A stretch of DNA of 26,731 nt from Clostridiales bacterium (GTDB lineage: Bacteria > Bacillota_A > Clostridia > Oscillospirales > Oscillospiraceae). The first letter of the stretch is position 1, and each line of letters starts with the position of its first letter. A program made the translations under genes and the position numbers. The stretch lies in the NCBI GenBank assembly GCA_014799485.1, contig JAAVHY010000009.1, forward strand, positions 23,948 to 50,678, in the 5' to 3' direction. Shown piece after piece: positions 6,690 through 15,211 of this stretch. The notes beneath the pieces were generated by a model that was not told where the DNA came from, ran no database searches, and saw only the letters and a program-made list of their open reading frames with translations.

Positions 6690-8009
6690 TCACCCCTTTC
6701 TGCGCAGCTTGGCCGCGAAAAAGCCGTCCGTGCCGTGGATGTGGGGCCAGAAGGTCACCCGCCCCGGCTGTGTGCCCAAGTGGGGCAGGTCGAAGGGCTC
6801 GGCCGCGAAATCCGGGTGGTCTGACAAAAAGCCGTCCACGATCTCGTCGTTCTCCCGGCGCAGGAGGGTACAGGTGGAGTACACCAGCGCCCCGCCGGGG
6901 CGGACGTACCGGGCGCAGTTGTCCAGAATGGACCGCTGGACCCGGGGCAGGCCCTTGAGCGGTTCTGGGTCTTTATAACGTATGTCCGGCTTCTTTCGGA
7001 TGATGCCCAGCCCCGAGCAGGGCACGTCGGTGAGCACCAGGTCGAAGCCGTCCAGCCAGTCCTCCCGGGTCTGGGCGGCGTTCTGGAGGGTGGGGTCTAT
7101 CACGGACAGGCCCAGCCTGTCCCGCCCCGCCTCCAATAATTTGATCTTATGCGGGTGGATGTCGCAGGAGACCACTTCCCCCCGGTTTTCCATGGCGATG
7201 GCGGCGGCAAAGGACTTGCCCCCCGGCGCGGCGCAGCAGTCCAGCACCCGCTGGCCCGGTTCGGGCCCCGCCGCCAGCACCGCCAGCCGGGAGGCCGCGT
7301 CCTGGACGTAGAACTCTCCCCGCTGAAAGGCTTCCAGCCGTTCCAAATCGCCGGCGCCGGTGAGCAGCAGGCAGTCCGAAAGCCAAGGATGAATCTCTAC
7401 CCTCCCCCCGGCGGCGCGCAGCTCCGCCCCCAGCTTCTCTGCGTCCGTTTTCAGCGTGTTCACCTGGGCGGCGGTGGGGGGCTGCTCATTGTCGGCCCTC
7501 AGAAGGGCTTCCGCGCCTTCCAGGCCCAGCAGGTCGATAAACTCCTCCACCAGCCACCGGGGGTGGCTGTACCGGATGGACAGGGTTTCGACGTTGCCTT
7601 TTCCCCTGATTTCCGGGGTTTCTTCCCGGAGAAGTGCCCGGAGCACCCCGTTCACCAGCCCCGCCGCCCGGGGATTGCGGCTGTGGCGTTTGGCCAGCTC
7701 CACCGCCTCGTTCACCGCGGCGCTGGGGGGGATCTTGTCCAGAAACAGGAGCTGGTATGCCGCCACCCGCAGGGAGCACAGCACCTTGATATCCAGCTTG
7801 TCCAGCTTCATGGAGCACAAGCGGGCCAGCCGCCAGTCCAGCAGCAGCCTGTTTTGCAGCACCCCGTAGCACAGCCGGGTGGCCAGCGCCCCGTCCCGGC
7901 GGTCCAGGCCCTGCTCCCGGATGGCGTGCTTCAGGTGGCCGTCCGACCAGGCCCCCTGGCGCTCACAGGCGGCCAGGGTCAGCACCGCCGTCTCTCTGGG
8001 ATTGCCCAT
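6690..8009 (-). CDS. rsmB: 16S rRNA (cytosine967-C5)-methyltransferase RsmB
   Basis: Methylates C967 of 16S rRNA, near the decoding site. The 439-residue protein has an N-terminal NusB-like RNA-binding domain (about 1-135) and a C-terminal Rossmann methyltransferase: SAM-binding DCCAAPGGK (257-265), TDVPCSG with C331, and STCTL with the catalytic nucleophile C380. Length matches the RsmB/Sun family. AGGAG lies seven bases before the ATG. It follows fmt after four bases and precedes rlmN, the same order as in many Firmicutes, so translation start and rRNA modification are transcribed together. Confidence 0.96.
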   Translation of the reverse strand: MGNPRETAVLTLAACERQGAWSDGHLKHAIREQGLDRRDGALATRLCYGVLQNRLLLDWRLARLCSMKLDKLDIKVLCSLRVAAYQLLFLDKIPPSAAVNEAVELAKRHSRNPRAAGLVNGVLRALLREETPEIRGKGNVETLSIRYSHPRWLVEEFIDLLGLEGAEALLRADNEQPPTAAQVNTLKTDAEKLGAELRAAGGRVEIHPWLSDCLLLTGAGDLERLEAFQRGEFYVQDAASRLAVLAAGPEPGQRVLDCCAAPGGKSFAAAIAMENRGEVVSCDIHPHKIKLLEAGRDRLGLSVIDPTLQNAAQTREDWLDGFDLVLTDVPCSGLGIIRKKPDIRYKDPEPLKGLPRVQRSILDNCARYVRPGGALVYSTCTLLRRENDEIVDGFLSDHPDFAAEPFDLPHLGTQPGRVTFWPHIHGTDGFFAAKLRRKG

Positions 8010-8013
8010 AGCG

Positions 8014-8955
8014 TCACTCCTGTTTCGTCAATACCGTCCCCACAGGGATGGGGTGCCCCAGCAGGAACGCGGGGGCGGCCATGGCCTTCTTGCCGTCGGG
8101 CTGGAGCTCCAGAATGTCCAGCACCCCGCCGTCCCCGCAGGCAACGCGCAGGCCCTTTTTGTCCGCCTGCAAAACGGCGCCCGGGGCCTTGTTGGTGCTC
8201 TCACCAGACAGCGCCGTGCGCGGGATCTTGCACCGGATGCCGTCCAGCACCGCTGTGGCGGTGGGCCAGGGATACAGTCCCCGCGCCTGGTCGTGGAGCT
8301 GACGGGCGGTTTTGTTCCAGTCCATGGGGGACAGCTCCCGGGACAGCATGGGGGCGTGGCTGGCCAGGGCCTCGTCCTGGGGAACGGGCTTCGCCGTCCC
8401 CGCTTCCAGCTCCCGCACCATCTCCACCAGCAGCGGCCCGCCCATCTGCGCCAGCCGGTCAAAGAGCTGGGCGGCGTTCTCGTTGATATCGATGGGGGTT
8501 TTGGCCTGGGCCAAAATGTCCCCGGTGTCCATCCCCTCGGCCATGCACATGATGGTGACGCCGGTCTCGTCGTCTCCATTCAAAATGGCCCAGTTGATGG
8601 GGGCCGCCCCCCGGTAGCGGGGCAGCAGGGACGAGTGGACGTTGACGCACCCCAGCCGGGGCAGCTCCAAAATGTCCACGGGCAGGATCTTCCCGTAGGC
8701 CGCCACGGCGATGAGGTCAGGTTTCAGCTCTTGCAAAATGCCCAGCGCCTCGCCGTCCCGCATTTTGGCGGGCTGGTAGACGCTCAGGCCCAGCTCCAGC
8801 GCCCGCTCCTTCACCGGGGACTGCTGGAGCTTCATCCCCCGGTTCTTCGGCTTGTCCGGCTGGGTGAACACCCCGCAGATCTCGTGCCCCGCGTCCGCCA
8901 GGGCGTTCAGCGACGGCACGGCGAAGTCCGGGGTGCCCATAAAGACGATCCTCAT
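8014..8955 (-). CDS. fmt: Methionyl-tRNA formyltransferase
   Basis: Formylates Met-tRNA(fMet) with 10-formyl-THF, making the initiator tRNA. The 313-residue protein starts MRIVFMGTPDFAVPSL, typical of the family. The folate site motif SLLPRYRGAAP lies at 109-119; the catalytic N105, H107 and D146 (in MDTGDI) are present. The C-terminal OB-fold (about 205-313) contacts the acceptor stem. Its ATG overlaps the stop of def (ATGA), so the formyl-adding and formyl-removing enzymes are translationally coupled. Confidence 0.97.
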   Translation of the reverse strand: MRIVFMGTPDFAVPSLNALADAGHEICGVFTQPDKPKNRGMKLQQSPVKERALELGLSVYQPAKMRDGEALGILQELKPDLIAVAAYGKILPVDILELPRLGCVNVHSSLLPRYRGAAPINWAILNGDDETGVTIMCMAEGMDTGDILAQAKTPIDINENAAQLFDRLAQMGGPLLVEMVRELEAGTAKPVPQDEALASHAPMLSRELSPMDWNKTARQLHDQARGLYPWPTATAVLDGIRCKIPRTALSGESTNKAPGAVLQADKKGLRVACGDGGVLDILELQPDGKKAMAAPAFLLGHPIPVGTVLTKQE

Positions 8956-9449
8956 CTGCCGCTCCCCTCTTCCGCCTCCATGGCGTCGATCTCCTCCGGC
9001 GAGTACAGCTCATCGGCGTGCTCCACAAAGAGGTGGCCGTCCAGATGCTCCAGCTCGTGGCAGAAGCACCGGGCCACCAGCTCCTCCCCGGTGACCTCGA
9101 AGGGCTTGCCCTCCCGGTCCTGGGCCCGGACGGTGACCACGTTGGGACGCTCCACCCAGCCGTATTTGCCGGGGACGCTGAGACAGCCCTCCCAGCCCTC
9201 CTGCTCCCCGGACTGCTCCACGATCACCGGGTTGACCAGCTCGATCATGTTCTCCTCGGCGTCCTCCACCACCACCACCCGGCGCAGGATGCCGATCTGG
9301 GGGGCGGCAAGGCCCACGCCGCCGGCGTTAGCCAGCGTCTCCTTCATATCGTCCAGCAGCCAGTGGAGCTTGCGGTCAAACTTCTCCACCGGGCGGCAGG
9401 TTTTCGCCAGGGCGGGGTCGCCCTGGGTCAGGATCTTTCTCAGCGCCAT
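8952..9449 (-). CDS. def: Peptide deformylase
   Basis: Removes the N-formyl group from new proteins; an Fe(II)/Zn metalloenzyme. The 165-residue protein has the three family motifs: GVGLAAPQ (44-51), EGCLS with metal ligand C89, and HELEH (131-135) with H131, E132 and H135. The spacing fits a type I deformylase of Gram-positive bacteria. AGGAGG lies eight bases before the ATG. It lies 15 bases after priA and overlaps fmt by four bases. Confidence 0.97.
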   Translation of the reverse strand: MALRKILTQGDPALAKTCRPVEKFDRKLHWLLDDMKETLANAGGVGLAAPQIGILRRVVVVEDAEENMIELVNPVIVEQSGEQEGWEGCLSVPGKYGWVERPNVVTVRAQDREGKPFEVTGEELVARCFCHELEHLDGHLFVEHADELYSPEEIDAMEAEEGSGR

Positions 9450-9464
9450 TGTCGGTTCCTCCTA

Positions 9465-11930
9465 TCAATCCAGCGGGTTCAGATCGGCAAACAGGGCCAC
9501 GCCCCGGTTTTGCTTATCCGCCTGGGCCTGACGGAGCAGATGCGCCGTCAGCAGCCGCATGGCTTTTGTATTTTGGGTATTCAATATCAGCCGGTAGCGG
9601 TAGCGGTCGTTCACCTTGGCCACCGCCGCCGGGGCGGGCCCCAGCAGCCGGTGGGGCGTCCCGGCGTATGGCTCTTGCCTCAACGCGGCGCTCAGCGCGT
9701 CCCGCAGACGCAGCAGCGCCCGGAGCACCGCCGTCTCCTCCAGGCCGGAGGCACACAGCACGAACAGGTCGCACAGGGGCGGAAGCCCCCGCAGCCGGCG
9801 TATGCCGATCTCCTGTTCATAAAAGCTGTCGTAGTCCTGGCGGGCGGCAAATTGGATCACATCGTTGTCCGGGGTGAAGGTCTGGATCACCGCCCGGCCC
9901 GCTTTCTCTCCCCGTCCGGCCCTCCCCACCACTTGGGTGAGCAGGGAGAAGGCCCGCTCCGGCGCGTGGATGTCCCCGGTGTACAGCAGCTGGTCCGCCG
10001 ACACCGCCCCCACCAGGGTGACGTTCTCAAAATCCAGCCCCTTGGCCACCATCTGGGTGCCCAGCAGGATGGGGACGCGCTCCTTTCGGAACTTCTCCAG
10101 GATACTCTCGTGGCTGTGGACGGCGGACACCGTGTCCGCGTCCATGCGCAGCACCTTTGTGCCCGGGAACAGGAGGTTCAGCTCCTCCTCCACCTTCTGG
10201 GTACCCGCCCCCACGAAGTCCAGCAACCCCCCACAGCTGGGGCACCGGTCCGGCAGGGGCTGGGACCAGCCGCAGTAGTGGCACATCAGCCGCCGGTTGG
10301 CGGAATGGTAGGTCAGGTGGACGGAGCACCGGGGGCAGGTGGGGGTCTCGCCGCACTCGCCGCAGGTGACCATGCGGCTGGCCCCCCGGCGGTTGAGGAA
10401 CAAAATGGCCTGTTCCCCCCGGTCGATGGTTTCCTCCAGCATGCCGGCCAGGGGGGCGCTGATGGCGCCGCCGTTCCCCCGGCGCAGCTCGTCCTTCATG
10501 TCCACGACGGCGACTTGGGGCAGGGCCTGTTCATTGTACCGTTCCCTCAACTCGAACAGGCGGTACTCCCCCTGTTTGGCGCGGTACATGGTCTCGATGG
10601 ACGGGGTGGCCGACCCCAGCAGCAGCAGCGCCCCCGCCTTGTGGCAGCGGTACCGGGCTACCTCCCGGGCGTGATACCGGGGGTTCTGCTCCGACTTGTA
10701 GGACGGCTCCTGCTCCTCGTCCAAAATGATGACGCCCAGATCGGGCAGGGGGGCGAACACGGCAGAGCGGGTGCCCACCACCACCCGGGCCTCCCCGCGC
10801 CTCGCCCGCTTCCACTCATCGCACCGCTCCCCGGCGGACAGGGACGAGTGGAGTATGGCCACCTCATGGCCGAAGTGGGAGGTGAATATCCGCATGAGCT
10901 GGGGGGTGAGGGCGATCTCCGGCACCATGACCAGGGCGGTTTTGCCCCGCTCCAGCAGGGTGTGGATCAGCTTCAAATACACCTGGGTCTTGCCGCTGCC
11001 CGTGACGCCGTACAGCAGGGCGGCCCCGCCGCCCTGCCCGGTGAGGGCCAGCAAACCCTCATAGGCCGCTTCCTGCTCCCCGTTCAGCTCCACCGGGGCG
11101 GCCCGCTCATATACGGGCGTCTGGGGGCGGCGGTACACCTCCCGCCTGGACAGGGTGAGCACACCCATCCGCTCCAGTGTATGCAGGGTGGCCATGGACG
11201 CGCCAGTGAAATAGCACAGCTCCTTGGCGGAGGTCTCTCCCGCCGCGCAGATGGCCTCCCCGGCGGCGTATTGGAGGGGGGCCCGCCGCCGCTTGGGGGC
11301 CAGCAGGGCCATGGCGTCGCCGGCATCCATAGCCAGGGCGGCGACCAGCTCCTGCTTGTCGCCCACGCCCCGCTGGGCGCTGGCCTCCCGGACGACGATC
11401 CCCTTTGCCTCCAGGTCCCGCAGGGCAGGGCCGGGGTTGGACACGCCGAAGGCCGTCCGTATCTTCCCCTCTTCCGCCCAGCCGCCGCCCGCGAACAGCA
11501 GCTCCACCAGCTTTTGGGCCCGTTTGGACTCCCCCGCCGCCCCATAGGCCGCCTCCCGGTCCACGCCGGGGGCGACACGCCAGCAGTCTTTGAGGGAAAA
11601 CCACAGCCCCGCCGGGAGCATGGCGCGCATGGCGTCGTACACGGTGCAGAAGTAGTGCTCCCGCATCCACAGGGCCAGCCGGAGGCTGCCCCCGTCCAGC
11701 AGCGGTTCCTCGTCCAGCAGGGCCAGGACGGACTTCAGCCTATCTGTGTCCTCCCGCTGCCCCAGGGCCAGCACGATGCCGTCGCAGGTCCTGTTTCCCC
11801 GTCCGAAGGGCACCGCGCAGCGCATACCGGGCCGCAGCGCCCCTTCCAGGGCGGGGGGGACCAGGTAGTCATAAGGCCGGTCGATGGCATAGGTGGCCGC
11901 GGACACGGCGATTTTCCCGATGCTGGCCAC
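9465..11930 (-). CDS. priA: Primosomal replication restart helicase PriA
   Basis: A 3'-5' superfamily 2 helicase that reloads the replisome at stalled forks. Of about 821 residues, the first 100 are the 3'-flap DNA-binding domain (YLVPPALEGALRPGM). The helicase core has Walker A GVTGSGKTQVYL, a DEEQ box (ILDEEQEPSYKSEQ) and GSATPS. A zinc-binding insert with eight cysteines in four Cys-x2-Cys pairs (CGEC, CPRC, CHYC, CPSC) follows, then motifs V/VI (GTQMVAKGLDF, QVVGRAGR). I prefer the GTG at 11930, which has AGAGG eight bases upstream; a GTG three codons earlier (11939) has no room for a ribosome site. A terminator-like hairpin lies just before it. Slightly longer than average because of a long winged-helix/linker region near residues 130-250. 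Confidence 0.95.
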   Translation of the reverse strand: MASIGKIAVSAATYAIDRPYDYLVPPALEGALRPGMRCAVPFGRGNRTCDGIVLALGQREDTDRLKSVLALLDEEPLLDGGSLRLALWMREHYFCTVYDAMRAMLPAGLWFSLKDCWRVAPGVDREAAYGAAGESKRAQKLVELLFAGGGWAEEGKIRTAFGVSNPGPALRDLEAKGIVVREASAQRGVGDKQELVAALAMDAGDAMALLAPKRRRAPLQYAAGEAICAAGETSAKELCYFTGASMATLHTLERMGVLTLSRREVYRRPQTPVYERAAPVELNGEQEAAYEGLLALTGQGGGAALLYGVTGSGKTQVYLKLIHTLLERGKTALVMVPEIALTPQLMRIFTSHFGHEVAILHSSLSAGERCDEWKRARRGEARVVVGTRSAVFAPLPDLGVIILDEEQEPSYKSEQNPRYHAREVARYRCHKAGALLLLGSATPSIETMYRAKQGEYRLFELRERYNEQALPQVAVVDMKDELRRGNGGAISAPLAGMLEETIDRGEQAILFLNRRGASRMVTCGECGETPTCPRCSVHLTYHSANRRLMCHYCGWSQPLPDRCPSCGGLLDFVGAGTQKVEEELNLLFPGTKVLRMDADTVSAVHSHESILEKFRKERVPILLGTQMVAKGLDFENVTLVGAVSADQLLYTGDIHAPERAFSLLTQVVGRAGRGEKAGRAVIQTFTPDNDVIQFAARQDYDSFYEQEIGIRRLRGLPPLCDLFVLCASGLEETAVLRALLRLRDALSAALRQEPYAGTPHRLLGPAPAAVAKVNDRYRYRLILNTQNTKAMRLLTAHLLRQAQADKQNRGVALFADLNPLD

Positions 11931-11954
11931 CTGTTCCACCTCTTTCTAAGCCTA

Positions 11955-11985
11955 AAAGGGCAAGCAATCCGCCCGCTTGCCCTTT
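11955..11985 (-). terminator. Hairpin between rpoZ and priA (attenuator or processing site)
   Basis: The minus strand forms an 11-bp perfect stem AAAGGGCAAGC/GCTTGCCCTTT (11985-11975 with 11965-11955, loop of 9) followed by only T and AGG. Because the U-tract is short, it should let part of the transcripts through and lower priA-distal expression, or mark an RNA processing end for rpoZ. Confidence 0.55.
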
Positions 11986-11990
11986 GGGGG

Positions 11991-12242
11991 TCAAATCTCT
12001 ACTTCTCCGTTCTCCTCGGCGTCCCCTTCCTCGCAGGGCGCGCACTCGTCCGCAAGCTCCGGGACGAGGGTGCCGTCGGCCACCTCCCGGATGGCCAGGG
12101 ACACCGCCTTTTCCTCCAGCGGTTCGCCGGATACCTCCGCCTCGCTGGACAGCTTCCGGGCCCGGCTGGCGACTAAATTCACCAGCATATAGCGGCTGGG
12201 CACCTGCACCAGCAGTTCCTTGATGGGGGGGTAGAGCAGCAT
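11991..12242 (-). CDS. rpoZ: RNA polymerase omega subunit
   Basis: Small subunit that helps assemble beta' into RNA polymerase. The 83-residue protein begins MLLYPPIKELLVQ, then carries the family core SRYMLVNLVASRARKL and LEEKAVSLAIREVADGTL, followed by an acidic tail (CEEGDAEENGEVE). Position between gmk and priA is conserved across Firmicutes and confirms the call. AAGGA lies ten bases before the ATG. The acidic tail makes it somewhat longer than the 67-residue B. subtilis protein. Confidence 0.94.
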   Translation of the reverse strand: MLLYPPIKELLVQVPSRYMLVNLVASRARKLSSEAEVSGEPLEEKAVSLAIREVADGTLVPELADECAPCEEGDAEENGEVEI

Positions 12243-12263
12243 AATGATCGTTCCTTTCCGAAA

Positions 12264-12908
12264 TCAGGTTTTATTTTCTCCGCTTTGCGGGCCGATGATG
12301 CTCTGGGCCAGGTGGAGCCGCTTCTGGGTGCGGCTCTGCTCCGCCTGGAGGATGGACTGGATCTCCCCGGCGGCGTTCATCACCGTGTCGTTCACCACCA
12401 GGTAGTCATACCGCACGCACTCCCGGCACTCCTGCCGGGCCTTCTCCAGCCGGCGCTGGATCACCGCTTCCTCATCGGTGTTGCGCCGGTGGAGCCGGCG
12501 GGACAGCTCCTCGATGGAGGGCGGGATCAGGAAGATGAGCACCGCCTCGGGGCAGCGCTCCCGCACCTTGGCCGCGCCCTGGACCTCGATGTCCAGCAGC
12601 ACGTCCACCCCCTGGTCCAGCTGCTCCCGGATAACCTTCAGCGACGTGCCGTAGTAGTTGCCCACGTACTCGGCGTACTCCAGCAGCTCGTCGGCGGCAA
12701 TCATCCGCTCAAACTCCTCCCGGGAGACGAAATTGTAATTCACCCCGTCCTGCTCCCCGGTGCGGGGCTGGCGGGTGGTAAAGGACACGGAGAAGTGGAT
12801 GTCCCGCCGGGAGCTCAACAGCTCGGCGATGACGGTGCTCTTCCCCACTCCCGAGGGGCCGGACAGCACGATCAGCTCCCCCCGCGTTTTCTTCTGTGCC
12901 GCGCTCAT
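12264..12908 (-). CDS. gmk: Guanylate kinase
   Basis: Phosphorylates GMP to GDP with ATP; needed for GTP supply and a known target of (p)ppGpp in Firmicutes. The 214-residue protein has the P-loop GPSGVGKST (about 17-25), the GMP-binding [13 protein letters not shown] segment, the YGTS motif and DIEVQGA. Length and order are normal. The ATG overlaps the remA stop (ATGA) with GAGGAG five bases upstream. rpoZ follows after 21 bases, the standard gmk-rpoZ arrangement. Confidence 0.97.
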   Translation of the reverse strand: MSAAQKKTRGELIVLSGPSGVGKSTVIAELLSSRRDIHFSVSFTTRQPRTGEQDGVNYNFVSREEFERMIAADELLEYAEYVGNYYGTSLKVIREQLDQGVDVLLDIEVQGAAKVRERCPEAVLIFLIPPSIEELSRRLHRRNTDEEAVIQRRLEKARQECRECVRYDYLVVNDTVMNAAGEIQSILQAEQSRTQKRLHLAQSIIGPQSGENKT

Positions 12909-13165
12909 GGCGTCTCCTCCTCTGCTCCGGCCCCGTCCCCGAACCGGGCGGATATCTGCCCGGTGGGCAGGGACGACCAGACCACGTGTCCGCTGTCCAT
13001 CACCAGCACCGATTGGGTCTTGCGGCCGAAGCTGGCGTCGATGAGCACGCCCCGCTCCCTGGCCTCCTGCCCCAGCCGCTTCACCGGGGCGGAATCCGGG
13101 CTGACGATGGCCACCACCCGCTGGGCGGACACCATGTTACCAAATCCGATGTTGACCAGTTTCAT
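12905..13165 (-). CDS. remA: RemA family regulator (DUF370)
   Basis: An 86-residue protein beginning [20 protein letters not shown], with the DUF370 core [10 protein letters not shown] and [23 protein letters not shown]. In B. subtilis RemA is a ring-forming DNA-binding protein that activates biofilm matrix and osmoprotection genes. The place between yicC/yloC and gmk is the same as in B. subtilis, so orthology is firm. The last 15 residues are a lineage-specific acidic tail ([11 protein letters not shown]). GGAG lies seven bases before the ATG; the gene overlaps gmk by four bases. Its targets here are unknown. Confidence 0.94.
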   Translation of the reverse strand: MKLVNIGFGNMVSAQRVVAIVSPDSAPVKRLGQEARERGVLIDASFGRKTQSVLVMDSGHVVWSSLPTGQISARFGDGAGAEEETP

Positions 13166-13169
13166 GCCG

Positions 13170-14054
13170 TCACTCCAGATTCTGGACCTGCTCGCGGATC
13201 TTCTCGATCTCCGCCTTCATGTCCACCACCCGGCGGGTGATCTCAATATCGCTGCACTTGGAGCCGATGGTGTTGGTCTCCCGGTTGAACTCCTGGATGA
13301 GAAAATCCAGCTTCCGGCCCACCGCGCCCCCCGCGGCCAGCAGCTCCCGCAGCTGGCCCAGGTGGCTGTGCAGGCGCACCGTCTCCTCGTCCACCGCCAC
13401 CTTGTCGGCGAAGATGGCCGCCTCGGTGAGCAGCCGCCCCTCGTCGATCTGGGTGTTCTGGAGCACGTCCCGCATCCTGGCCTCCAGCCGGGCCCGGTAG
13501 TCGTTCACCGTCTGGGGGGAGCGCTCCTCCACCTCGCCCAGCAGACGCTCGATGGTGTCCGCCCGGCCCAGGATGTCGGCCGCGAGGCGCTCGCCCTCCC
13601 TGGAGCGCATGGAGTTGAAGTCCTCGATGGCCAGCCCCAGCACCGTGAGCAGACGCTCCTTCATCTCGTCCAGGTCCTCTTCCCGCTTCTCCACCGTCAG
13701 CACGTCGGGGAACCTGGCCAGATCCGTGGGATAGTATTCCCTCCTGGCCCTGCCCAGCCCCAGCTCATGGAGCTTCTGGAGGGCTTCCACATAGCTTTTC
13801 GCCAGCTCCTCGTTCACGGTGACCACCACATCGTCCCCGTGGTCCCGGGTGATGGTGACGAACACGTCCACCTTGCCCCGGGCCACGCCGCCCTGCACCT
13901 TGGACTTCATGGCGTCCTCGGCGAAGATATACGCCCGGGGCATCTTCACCGTACAGTCCAGATACCGGTTGTTCACCGAGCGCAGCTCCACCACGATCTG
14001 CACGCCCTCAAAGCTCTGCTCCCCCCGGCCGTAGCCGGTCATGCTTTTCACCAT
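13170..14054 (-). CDS. yicC: YicC/YloC family endoribonuclease
   Basis: A 294-residue protein with the full YicC_N and DUF1732 arrangement: [12 protein letters not shown] start, [21 protein letters not shown] in the N-terminal half, and a C-terminal half with [30 protein letters not shown] and the terminal [19 protein letters not shown]. Escherichia coli YicC is a single-strand-favouring endoribonuclease that takes part in sRNA decay. The GSKC and DFLxQE motifs near the C-terminus are conserved. GGGAG lies seven bases before the ATG. It leads into remA after four bases. Confidence 0.93.
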   Translation of the reverse strand: MVKSMTGYGRGEQSFEGVQIVVELRSVNNRYLDCTVKMPRAYIFAEDAMKSKVQGGVARGKVDVFVTITRDHGDDVVVTVNEELAKSYVEALQKLHELGLGRARREYYPTDLARFPDVLTVEKREEDLDEMKERLLTVLGLAIEDFNSMRSREGERLAADILGRADTIERLLGEVEERSPQTVNDYRARLEARMRDVLQNTQIDEGRLLTEAAIFADKVAVDEETVRLHSHLGQLRELLAAGGAVGRKLDFLIQEFNRETNTIGSKCSDIEITRRVVDMKAEIEKIREQVQNLE

Positions 14055-14070
14055 ATCGGTCTCCCGCCTT

Positions 14071-14592
14071 TCAATGGACCGCCCGCTGGACGCGGGCGAT
14101 ATATACCGCGATCAGCCTGCTGAATCCGTAATCATACGCCAGGAACACAAGATTTGCCGCCAGATACAGCAGCCACACCGCTCCCCCCAGCGCCGGGGGC
14201 AGGGAGGCCAGCACGGCCCCCATCATGGTCAGGTAGAGCGCCGTGAAGGCGGCGTTGAAGAAGGCCAGCTTCAAAAGGTACTCCACCGGCTTCTTCCGCA
14301 GTCCTTCCGCCAGGGACTTCACCATGGGGTATAGCCCGAACAGGACGGCGAACAGCAGGGCGCACAGTTTGTCCGGGGCCAGCAGCAGCGCCAGGATGGA
14401 AGCCCCCGCCCAGCACAAAAAACCCGCCTTCAGCCCCACCGAGACCACCGCCGCGGCGGGCAGCAGGCCCGCGGCCGCCACGATGCCCCACCGCCCCGTG
14501 GGGGCGATGCAGGCCAAATACACCAAAATCACCGCCAGCGCGCCCAGGACGGCCGGGAACGCCACCTTTGCCGCCGCGTTTTTCCTTCTCAT
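14071..14592 (-). CDS. Multi-pass membrane protein of unknown function
   Basis: I do not recognise the family with certainty. The 173-residue protein has a basic N-terminus (MRRKNAAAK) and about five or six hydrophobic segments (around 9-28, 36-52, 57-68, 75-92, 107-127 and 134-155), with a positively charged loop GLRKKPVEYLLK between the fourth and fifth. Clostridial cdaAR-yicC regions often carry such a small membrane protein, but no catalytic motif is visible. It starts one base after the J-domain gene stops and has no strong ribosome site, so it should depend on translational coupling. The gap to yicC is 16 bases. A transporter-like or scaffold role with the J-domain protein is possible but not shown. 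Confidence 0.75.
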   Translation of the reverse strand: MRRKNAAAKVAFPAVLGALAVILVYLACIAPTGRWGIVAAAGLLPAAAVVSVGLKAGFLCWAGASILALLLAPDKLCALLFAVLFGLYPMVKSLAEGLRKKPVEYLLKLAFFNAAFTALYLTMMGAVLASLPPALGGAVWLLYLAANLVFLAYDYGFSRLIAVYIARVQRAVH

Positions 14593-14593
14593 G

Positions 14594-15211
14594 TCAGCGG
14601 CAGCCCCCGCACATACAGTTCATGCACATCAGGGCGGTGCAGCAGTCCATCCCGTCGCACTGGGCCCCCGCCATGTCCGGCTGGTAGCCGTAGCCCCCCC
14701 GCTGCATCATGCTGAAGGCCTGGCGGTACTCCATGTTGCCCGGATCCATCTGGACGGCGATCTGGTAGTTCTGCCGCGCCTCGTCCAGCCAGCCCCGGCG
14801 GTAGGCGACGGAGCCCATGAGGAAATACCACTCCCCGTTCCGGGACGCCCCCTGGAGGAGCCGCTCCGCCCCGTCCAGATCCCCCCGGCTGACCGCCTGC
14901 CGGGCCTGGGCGTACACGCTGCCCCCGGTGCTCTGCCGCTGCTGCTGGTAGGCCGAGCCGCCGTACCCGTAGCTATAGCCGCTCTGGGCCGCGCTCCCGC
15001 CCCCATAGGCGGAGCCGCCAACCGCCCGGGCCTTGGTGACGGCGTCGTAGGCCTGGTTGATCTCCTTCATCTTCTCCTCGGCCAGGTCGGCCAGGGGATT
15101 GTCCTGATAGTTGTCCGGGTGGTATTTCCGGGCCAGCTCCCGGTACGCCTTTTTGATCTCGTCGTCGCCGGCGTCAGGGCTCACGCCCAGCACCTCGTAG
15201 GGATCTCTCAT
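14594..15211 (-). CDS. J-domain protein with TPR-like middle and Cys-rich tail
   Basis: The first 63 residues are a complete DnaJ domain: [20 protein letters not shown], the HPD tripeptide at 31-33 and a long third/fourth helix. A Gly/Ser/Tyr/Gln-rich linker (64-98) replaces the DnaJ Gly/Phe region. Residues about 100-165 read as TPR-like helices ([35 protein letters not shown]). The 205-residue protein ends in a tail with seven cysteines (C185, C190, C191, C196, C199, C201, C204), which may bind metal. It is a class III J-protein, so it should bring DnaK to a specific client; zinc-finger and client-binding domains of DnaJ itself are absent. It overlaps the end of the DUF5685 gene by 38 bases and has its own GGGGAGG nine bases upstream, so the client could be that neighbour (inference). 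Confidence 0.88.
   Translation of the reverse strand: MRDPYEVLGVSPDAGDDEIKKAYRELARKYHPDNYQDNPLADLAEEKMKEINQAYDAVTKARAVGGSAYGGGSAAQSGYSYGYGGSAYQQQRQSTGGSVYAQARQAVSRGDLDGAERLLQGASRNGEWYFLMGSVAYRRGWLDEARQNYQIAVQMDPGNMEYRQAFSMMQRGGYGYQPDMAGAQCDGMDCCTALMCMNCMCGGCR

Noticed and set aside
9018..12176. 1052-codon open frame on the plus strand, opposite priA, def and rpoZ
   Set aside because: Composition is Gly/Gln/His/Arg-rich with no domain, no ribosome site, and it lies antisense to four certain genes. In GC-rich DNA the antisense frame has few stops.
12285..14123. 612-codon open frame on the plus strand opposite gmk, remA and yicC
   Set aside because: Same GC-driven antisense artefact over three certain genes.
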